Assembly: GCA_028278145.1 (NCBI GenBank)
Contig: JANQEV010000043.1
Coordinates: 1-64,000, forward strand
Origin: Chromatiales bacterium
Lineage (GTDB): Bacteria; Pseudomonadota; Gammaproteobacteria; Chromatiales; Chromatiaceae
Direction: 5' to 3'
Length of the DNA: 64,000 nt
Both the position numbers and the translations under genes were made by a program. How positions within the stretch are numbered: position 1 is the stretch's first letter; every line of letters begins with the position of its first letter. Shown here one piece after another: positions 58,635 through 64,000 of this stretch. Under the pieces are notes generated by a model. It searched no databases. It saw only the letters and a list, made by a program, of their open reading frames with translations, and had not been told where the DNA came from.

Positions 58635-58835
58635 ATCTATGGGGATAAGACTGAAACCAGGGGATTTTCTCCATCTATGGACGCTACCCGTAGTGAGATC
58701 TGGTGCTGGTTGTAGCAACAGCCTGGTTCTGAATTCCGAGAGGTTTGCAAGCAGGTATTGAACAAAACAAACCATAGGAAAGTGCATGGTGAAAGATTCG
58801 TTCATTTTTTCCCGCTGTAGGCGCCTTATCTATGG
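58635..58835. repeat. Three ATCTATGG repeats between divergent promoters
   Basis: ATCTATGG occurs at 58635-58642, 58673-58680 and 58828-58835. Copy 1 is followed by GGATAAG and copy 3 is preceded by CTTATC, so the three may be variants of a dyad around TATGG. Their distances, about 90 bases from the minus-strand promoter and 130 from the plus-strand promoter, suit binding sites for a sigma-54 activator. The unit is short, so chance recurrence is not excluded. Confidence 0.4.
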
Positions 58836-58958
58836 GTGATATTGTCCAGGTGCTTTCTGGATCTACCGGCATGAATACCACTTACCTTCAATGGATTGGC
58901 TTATGCAGGACGCTTGATTAAACCTTCAATCACAGCCTGGGTCTGGATGGGAATCCTG

Positions 58959-58974
58959 TGGCCCGGTTTTTGCA
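58959..58974 (+). promoter_or_regulatory. Sigma-54 promoter of the oxidase operon
   Basis: TGGCCCGGTTTTTGCA matches TGGCACG-N4-TTGCW with a single mismatch and exact 16-base length, including the invariant GG and GC. A start near 58985 would leave a leader of about 40 bases before the first small gene at 59024. Together with the mirror promoter at 58546-58561 it makes the gap a divergent sigma-54 control region. Confidence 0.8.
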
Positions 58975-59023
58975 ACGGATCCCGGATTGAATGTGGATGC
59001 GGGTATGTGCGGCAGGAGAAGAC

Positions 59024-59179
59024 ATGGCAGAGAAACATGATGAACAGCAGGACCAGCAACAGGAGTCAGGAGCGGTGACCTGGGGGCCAAAACTGTTTCT
59101 TGGAGCTGTTGTAGTGGTGCTCCTGTTCTTCTACTGGTTGCTTATCTATTCGGGTGGCGTGGAATTGCATCATGGTTAA
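59024..59179 (+). CDS. 51-residue single-pass membrane protein of the oxidase operon
   Basis: The product has a very polar start (MAEKHDEQQDQQQESG), one hydrophobic helix (LFLGAVVVVLLFFYWLLIY) and a tail ending LHHG. The ATG at 59024 has GGAGAAG upstream; a longer frame from 58991 lacks a ribosome site. It resembles the small helper subunits found in several terminal oxidases (CcoQ- or CydX-like in size and position) but I see no direct homology. Confidence 0.7.
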   Translation: MAEKHDEQQDQQQESGAVTWGPKLFLGAVVVVLLFFYWLLIYSGGVELHHG

Positions 59180-59193
59180 GTTAGGGGATAGGA

Positions 59194-59346
59194 ATGGATA
59201 ACAATAATGAGATGAGTACTGCCGCCACCATGCTGGCTACGGTGCTGGCCTTTGTATTGGCTCTCCTGGCGTTTTACGGGTTGGATCATTTCTTCATGAG
59301 TATTCAGGGTTTACCACTGAACCTGGATCTGACCCCTGCGGGTTGA
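59194..59346 (+). CDS. 50-residue single-pass membrane protein of the oxidase operon
   Basis: MDNNNEMSTAATMLATVLAF is followed by a helix continuing through VLALLAFYGLDHFF and a periplasmic tail ending LDLTPAG. The ATG is 14 bases after the previous gene and has GGGGAT and AGGA just before it. It is 26 bases from the CydA-like gene. Likely a small structural subunit of the same complex. Confidence 0.7.
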   Translation: MDNNNEMSTAATMLATVLAFVLALLAFYGLDHFFMSIQGLPLNLDLTPAG

Positions 59347-59372
59347 TCAGGTGACAGGGGAGTTGAGTTGTT

Positions 59373-61283
59373 ATGAGTAATAACAGTATGCAGACAGCCA
59401 GTTGTAGCAGACTCCTGTTATGGTTTTCACTTTTTGTGGCACTGCTATTTGGATCGGGCGGTATGAACCTGGTTTACGCCGCTGATACAGGAGTTGCATC
59501 CAGTAGCCTGCAGGAGCGCATAGCCCCGGTTGGACGGGTTCAGGTGGATGGGCAGGAGCCGATTCCGCAAGCTGCTGTATCCAAAGTCAGGGGTGAAAAG
59601 CCAGAACTGATCGTTGCGCCAAGACCAAGCCGTGGTGACTATCCCGATATCGGGATCAGTAGCCGGGCTGTGGTGTGGGTACTGGCACAGATGCATCTGT
59701 TCTTCGGCGCGCTGGTATTGGCAGTACCCTTGTTTGTACTGGTGATCGAGTTTATGGGCTTCAAGACCGGGGATGAGCGCTACGATGTCATGGCCCATGA
59801 GTTCATGAAGATCAGCCTCACCGGCTTCTCCATTACCGCTATATTTGGCGGTTCCCTGGCCCTGGCGCTGTTTGTACTCTATCCAGATTTCATGGGTTAT
59901 ATGATGCATGTGTTCGGCGCCCAGTGGCTGGTGTATGCCGGGCTGTTTTTCCTGGAGAGCTTTTTTCTCTACACCTACTATTACGGCTGGAACGCCATGC
60001 GTTACGGCAATCTTAAATGGGTACACCTGACCCTGGGCTTGCTGCTGAATGCCTCCGGTATGACCATCATGGTGCTGGCCAACTCCTGGGCCACCTTCAT
60101 GATGGCACCTTCCGGGGTCAATGAGGTGGGAGCGGTTATTGGGAATATCTGGGAGATAATGAAGGGTCCCCTGTGGAACCCCATCAACCTGCACCGGTTT
60201 ATCGCCAATATCGCCTTCGGTGGCGCAGTGGTTGGTGCCTATGCGGCGTTCAAGTTTCTCAGCACCAGAGATCCCGAGAAGCGGGCCCACTACGACTGGA
60301 TGGGTTATACCTCCAACTTCATCGGCATCCTAGCCTTTTTGCCCCTGCCGTTCGCCGGTTACTGGCTGATGGCTGAGGTCTATGCCTATTCCCAGCAGAT
60401 GGGCATTACCGCCATGGGCGGCATCCTGGCCTGGCTGTTTATCGTGCAGGCGGTGCTTATCGGCACCATCCTGCTGGCAGGTAATTTCTATCTCTGGTCT
60501 GGCATGTCACGCACCGAAGGCTCGGTGCGCTATCAGCCACTGATCAAGTACATCGCCTTTGTGCTGGTGATCTGCTTCCTGACCTGGGTAACACCCCATA
60601 CCCTGATCCTGTCTGCATCAGAGATCGCTGAGCTGGGTGGTAGCCACCACCATGTGCTGGGTCCTCTGGGGATCATGCCGGCCAAGAATATTGCGGTGAA
60701 CCTGATGCTGATTGCCACCTTCCTGTCATTTCAGCTCTATCGTCGTTCCGACAAGGTGGCTACGGTTTCCTGGGCCAGGGCTGGCAATGCGCTGCTGGTT
60801 GCCATCTACGTGGTGGCCATGGTGAACATCATCTTCCTGGGGGTTTATTACGGCTACTTCACCAACACCGTGTATAAGGTCGGCTCTTCGGTGGCACAGG
60901 TTGGTTCCACCCTGGTGGTGATCGTTGCCGGTATTGTTATCGACTCCCTGATGTTCAAGAATGCCAAGACCCTGCCTTCCCATTGGGGCAAGATTCCGGA
61001 CCGTTCCCAGTATGCCCTGTTTGCCCTGCCTATCGCCTTTACCTGGCTGATGGGCCTGATGGGTTATGTGCGTTCATCAGTAAAGACCCATTGGCATGTC
61101 TATACGGTTATGAAGGACAACTCGCCGGACAACTTTATCCCCACCATCGGCTATGCCGGTAACATGATCACCATAGTGACTGTACTCTTTCTGCTGTTCG
61201 TACTGTTCATGTTCTGGATTGCCAACCTCAGTGCCACCAAACAGCCCAAGCCGGTTGCTATATCTGAAGGGGGTGTGGCATGA
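59373..61283 (+). CDS. CydA-like (cytochrome bd-type) oxidase subunit with an exported N-terminal extension
   Basis: The 636-residue protein has a cleavable signal-like helix (about 13-36) and some 60 periplasmic residues before the first oxidase helix, unlike E. coli CydA. Oxidase features are the first-helix histidine in VLAQMHLFFGALVLAVP, FLESFFLYTYYYGWN, NGWM-like LANSWATFMMAPSG and the second haem-ligand histidine in NPINLHRFIANIAFGG. The long quinol-binding loop between helices 6 and 7 is missing: helix-like sequence resumes soon after FKFLSTRDPEKRAHYDWMGY. Further helices follow to about residue 620. With cytochrome c genes downstream and no cydB in view, cytochrome c is the likely electron donor. 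Confidence 0.8.
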   Translation: MSNNSMQTASCSRLLLWFSLFVALLFGSGGMNLVYAADTGVASSSLQERIAPVGRVQVDGQEPIPQAAVSKVRGEKPELIVAPRPSRGDYPDIGISSRAVVWVLAQMHLFFGALVLAVPLFVLVIEFMGFKTGDERYDVMAHEFMKISLTGFSITAIFGGSLALALFVLYPDFMGYMMHVFGAQWLVYAGLFFLESFFLYTYYYGWNAMRYGNLKWVHLTLGLLLNASGMTIMVLANSWATFMMAPSGVNEVGAVIGNIWEIMKGPLWNPINLHRFIANIAFGGAVVGAYAAFKFLSTRDPEKRAHYDWMGYTSNFIGILAFLPLPFAGYWLMAEVYAYSQQMGITAMGGILAWLFIVQAVLIGTILLAGNFYLWSGMSRTEGSVRYQPLIKYIAFVLVICFLTWVTPHTLILSASEIAELGGSHHHVLGPLGIMPAKNIAVNLMLIATFLSFQLYRRSDKVATVSWARAGNALLVAIYVVAMVNIIFLGVYYGYFTNTVYKVGSSVAQVGSTLVVIVAGIVIDSLMFKNAKTLPSHWGKIPDRSQYALFALPIAFTWLMGLMGYVRSSVKTHWHVYTVMKDNSPDNFIPTIGYAGNMITIVTVLFLLFVLFMFWIANLSATKQPKPVAISEGGVA

Positions 61284-62128
61284 GTGATGTATCAACTGCC
61301 GGCATCCTGGCCAAAACCATAGGCTTCAGTCTGCTCCTGACCCTGGTGTTTACCCTGACGACTCTATTGCTGCCACAGGTTGAGGGGGAGGCGCCGGTGG
61401 AACAGGAGGTGGATCTATCATCCATGACCATGGATGACTTCGTGGTTCTGGGTGAGGATCTGTTCAACAAAAAAGGTACCTGCATCCTGTGTCATAAGCC
61501 ACCGCCCCTGGGGCGCGCCCCTGATGTGCAAGGGATGAACATGGAGGCTGTTACTAAAGAGCGTCTGGCGGATGCTCGCTATAAAGGGGTGGCCAAGGAT
61601 GTGGAGTCCTACCTGCGCGAATCCATGGTGGATCCAGGCAAGTATGTGGTTGCCGGCTGGGGCAAGAAGGGGACCAACGATACCGTGTCGCCCATGCCGG
61701 CCATAGACAAGGCGCCGATTCAGCTCTCCACTATGGAGATGGATGCCATCATTGCCTACCTGCAGGCCAAGGATGGGATTGAAGTGACGGTGAAATTGCC
61801 AACCCCCGAGGCTGCTGCAGAGGTAACTGCCGCAGCCCCGGCTTCTGCTCCAGCAGCCACGGCATCGGCGGCAACCGTAGATGAGGCCCTGGCCAAGTAT
61901 GCCTGTGCCGCCTGCCACTCCATGACCAGCAAAGATGTACTGGTGGGTCCTGGGTTATCGGATGTGGGAGCTCGCCTGAGCATGGAAGAGATCAGGCAGA
62001 GCATCATTGATCCCAATGCAGTGATTGCCGAGGGTTTCCAGCCCGCTATGCCTGCTGACCTTGCAGCCAAGATGACCGTGAAGGAGCTGGAGATGGTCGT
62101 GAAGTACCTGGCGGAGAAGAAACAGTGA
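61280..62128 (+). CDS. Membrane-anchored dihaem cytochrome c
   Basis: The 282-residue protein has one N-terminal membrane helix (about 13-32) and two class I cytochrome c domains. The haem motifs are CILCHKPPPLGRAPD (Cys68, Cys71, His72) and CAACHSM (Cys209, Cys212, His213), joined by an Ala/Pro-rich linker (about 175-200). The likely methionine ligands are in SPMPAID and FQPAMPAD. It overlaps the oxidase gene by four bases and the next gene by four, so all three are translated together. It probably feeds electrons to the CydA-like subunit. Confidence 0.9.
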   Translation: MSDVSTAGILAKTIGFSLLLTLVFTLTTLLLPQVEGEAPVEQEVDLSSMTMDDFVVLGEDLFNKKGTCILCHKPPPLGRAPDVQGMNMEAVTKERLADARYKGVAKDVESYLRESMVDPGKYVVAGWGKKGTNDTVSPMPAIDKAPIQLSTMEMDAIIAYLQAKDGIEVTVKLPTPEAAAEVTAAAPASAPAATASAATVDEALAKYACAACHSMTSKDVLVGPGLSDVGARLSMEEIRQSIIDPNAVIAEGFQPAMPADLAAKMTVKELEMVVKYLAEKKQ

Positions 62129-64000
62129 AGAACTTCAAGATTCCCGCATTTTGGCAAGCAGTAGTTGTCACCATACTCGCCTATCTGGTATTCGATAATA
62201 AACTGCCCTGGGGCGAATACGCCCTGTTCCCACCGGTAATGCCCAAGACCCTGCTGGTGCAGTACATGATCATTACCATCATCGGCGTGCTGCTCTATTT
62301 TGCCTTCGATGATGAGAGATGGGCCGAGTTCAAGGCGCCGATACTCGCCACCTTGCGGGAAGACAACCGGGCCGCAGTGCGGTGGGGTTTATTGATTGTT
62401 ATTCCAGCCATAGTTGGTTACACCACCTATGGTCTGGTAAAGCCATCCCTGGAGGCCCCGGTGGAACTACGTCAGGTGCACCCGGCGCCACCGGCCTCGG
62501 TCAAGGCATACAACAAGAGTTTCGATCTGGCCACCCTGGAGAATCCGGTACGCCAGGAGATCCTGGCTACCATGCAGAAAGATAAGAAAGCAGGCTGGGA
62601 AAAGTACAGTGCAGCGGTGATGGCCGGACGGGATGTCTACTATCAGAACTGTTTCTACTGTCATGGTGACCTGCTGGATGGGCAGGGTCATTATGGCCAT
62701 GGTTTTAATCCGCAGCCGATCAATTTTATGGATCCAACTATTATTCCACAGCTACAGGAGTCTTTTCTGTTCTGGCGTATCGCCACCGGTGGTCCCGGTC
62801 TGCCCAAGGAGGGTACGCCCTGGAACTCCGCTATGCCGGTGTGGCATGAGATGCTGTCGGAGAATGATATCTGGAACGTTATTACTTTTATCTTTGACTA
62901 TAACGAACAGGTCCCGCGGATCTGGGATCCGCAAGTATCCAAGGCAGTCACCGGGATAAAGGATGAAGTGCTGGCCAGACGTAAGCAGATGAGCGGCAAG
63001 GATCTCTACAAACTGCGCTGCGAGGTGTGCCATGGTGAGCAGGGCACGGGTGACGGCGTGGCCGCCGAACTGATGTATCCCAAGCCGCGTGATTTCAGCT
63101 TTGCTCTATTCAAATACAAGAGCTCACCCGGTACCCAGCTGCCTAGGGATGAGGATCTGTTCGATACCATCAAGTTCGGTCTTCCTGGTACAGGTATGCC
63201 CGGGTGGGGCAGCATAATGACGGATGAACAGATCAAAAGCCTGCTTCCGGTGATCAAGTCGTTTGATATTACCGTTGCTTGGCCCCCTGAGGATGCCGAT
63301 GAGGATGAGGATGCATTCGATGATGATGGACGTTACAAGAAGACGGACTTCCGTTCTATCACAGATATTGAGCCCCTGGATGGGCAGGTGGCCTATTCAG
63401 AGGAGTCAGTGGCCAAGGGCAAGGAGGCGTTTCTCAAATCCTGCAAGGAGTGTCACGGAGCTGAAGGTCGCGGCAACATTGAGTCGGGTAAAAAGCTGGA
63501 GGATGACTGGGGTGGCCGCATCTGGCCGCGGGATCTGACCAAGCCCTGGACCTGGCGTGCAACCCAGTCGCGGAAAGTTCCTGAGAAGGAGCGGGATGCC
63601 ACCATCAAGTCGATCTACTCCCGTCTCTCTATTGGTATCCCAGGCACCCCTATGCCGGCGCATCGGGCAGTGGAGGAGGGTAACAAGGATCCGGTGAGCC
63701 TGGAGGACCGTTGGCATATTGCTAACTATGTCTACAGCCTGCGCAGTGCCACGGTACAACCGCAGGATGGGCCTGTGGTTAGTGGAATGAAGATCGAGGG
63801 TGGACTGCCTGCTGCGTTGGATGATGAGCGTTGGACTAAAGCACCAGCAGTTACCCTGCATCTGGTTCCAAATATCATCAAGGAGGAACGCCTGTTCACA
63901 CCATTGAATGATGCTGTGACCGTACGTACCCTCTACAACAAGAGTGAGATAGCGTTTCTGTTGGAAGTGGCTGACCGCACCAAGAGCCTGCCGGGTGATA
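62125..64000 (+). CDS. Triheme cytochrome c with an ethylbenzene-dehydrogenase-like haem-b domain (3' end outside window)
   Basis: Translation starts at a GTG overlapping the previous stop (GTGA) with GGAG nine bases upstream, and runs 625 codons to the window edge without a stop. Three membrane helices occupy about residues 9-110 (e.g. VVVTILAYLVF, YMIITIIGVLLYFAF, WGLLIVIPAIVGYTTYGLV). Then come three haem-c sites: CFYCH (176-180), CEVCH (299-303) and CKECH (440-444), with an acidic insert (ADEDEDAFDDDGRY) before the third. From about residue 550, DDERWTKAPAVTLHLVP and AVTVRTLYNKSEIAFLLEV match the haem-b-binding subunit fold of ethylbenzene dehydrogenase relatives. It is the last gene in view of the oxidase operon. 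Confidence 0.88.
   Translation, partial: MKNFKIPAFWQAVVVTILAYLVFDNKLPWGEYALFPPVMPKTLLVQYMIITIIGVLLYFAFDDERWAEFKAPILATLREDNRAAVRWGLLIVIPAIVGYTTYGLVKPSLEAPVELRQVHPAPPASVKAYNKSFDLATLENPVRQEILATMQKDKKAGWEKYSAAVMAGRDVYYQNCFYCHGDLLDGQGHYGHGFNPQPINFMDPTIIPQLQESFLFWRIATGGPGLPKEGTPWNSAMPVWHEMLSENDIWNVITFIFDYNEQVPRIWDPQVSKAVTGIKDEVLARRKQMSGKDLYKLRCEVCHGEQGTGDGVAAELMYPKPRDFSFALFKYKSSPGTQLPRDEDLFDTIKFGLPGTGMPGWGSIMTDEQIKSLLPVIKSFDITVAWPPEDADEDEDAFDDDGRYKKTDFRSITDIEPLDGQVAYSEESVAKGKEAFLKSCKECHGAEGRGNIESGKKLEDDWGGRIWPRDLTKPWTWRATQSRKVPEKERDATIKSIYSRLSIGIPGTPMPAHRAVEEGNKDPVSLEDRWHIANYVYSLRSATVQPQDGPVVSGMKIEGGLPAALDDERWTKAPAVTLHLVPNIIKEERLFTPLNDAVTVRTLYNKSEIAFLLEVADRTKSLPGD

Noticed and set aside
59445-60290. 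Minus-strand open frame of 281 codons
   Set aside because: It is antisense to the CydA-like gene and reads as a histidine/glutamine-rich sequence with no domain.
59373-61283. Calling this gene cydA of a standard bd quinol oxidase
   Set aside because: The quinol loop is absent, an exported extension is present, cytochromes c are coupled, and no cydB is seen.

Overview
The window looks like a chromosome segment of a gammaproteobacterium, most likely a Chromatiales-type, sulfur-oxidizer-like lineage. The evidence is the gene order: yggT-proC-yggS next to pilT-pilU, then pyrB and a pseudo-dihydroorotase with pyrR-ruvX-algH-tonB-gshB, then the pilGHIJ-chpA twitching cluster. This backbone resembles Pseudomonas-type genomes, while the right half carries multihaem cytochromes and haem-biosynthesis genes. 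The lineage is inferred from gene content only.

Layout. 1-5.9 kb: an interrupted yggU, then yggT, proC and yggS (minus strand), pilT and pilU, and an OmpW-type porin. 6-13.6 kb: one long minus-strand run gshB-apbE-tonB-algH-ruvX-pyrR-pyrB-pyrC'-pyrK. 14-24 kb: a type IV pilus chemosensory system (pilG, pilH, pilI, pilJ, a 1936-residue ChpA and a terminal CheW protein) without pilK or chpB. 24-27.3 kb: rsmE, a phosphofructokinase, a LysE exporter and a HAD hydrolase. 27.3-31 kb: a run of six short minus-strand genes separated by attC-like recombination sites, with no integrase in view: a cassette array of the CALIN type. 31.3-38.8 kb: a DUF3012 lipoprotein, a beta-lactamase-fold hydrolase, a 1273-residue exported helical-repeat protein, a TlpA-like thioredoxin and a protein with a duplicated domain. 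39-45 kb: an ECF sigma factor followed by three paralogous RskA-like anti-sigma factors, with matching ECF-type promoters in front of the second and third, and an RND/MMPL-type transporter.

45-64 kb is the most unusual part. A minus-strand operon of about 13.5 kb runs from a HEAT-repeat protein through a cupredoxin-like protein, a small membrane protein, a universal-stress protein carrying five PCP_red-like (protochlorophyllide-reductase C-terminal) repeats, a NirJ/AhbC-like radical SAM protein carrying four more, HemY, a small membrane protein, a sensor kinase and a sigma-54 activator. Divergent from it is a plus-strand operon of two small membrane proteins, a CydA-like oxidase subunit that seems to lack the long quinol loop, a dihaem cytochrome c, and a triheme cytochrome c fused to an ethylbenzene-dehydrogenase-like haem-b domain that runs off the window. 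Both operons have a good -24/-12 (sigma-54) promoter in the shared 518-base gap, and the distal activator carries the GAFTGA loop. My working model is a sigma-54-controlled module that makes or delivers a (perhaps modified) tetrapyrrole for a cytochrome c-fed bd-like oxidase.

All family assignments come from reading motifs by eye. No database search, folding or alignment was run.
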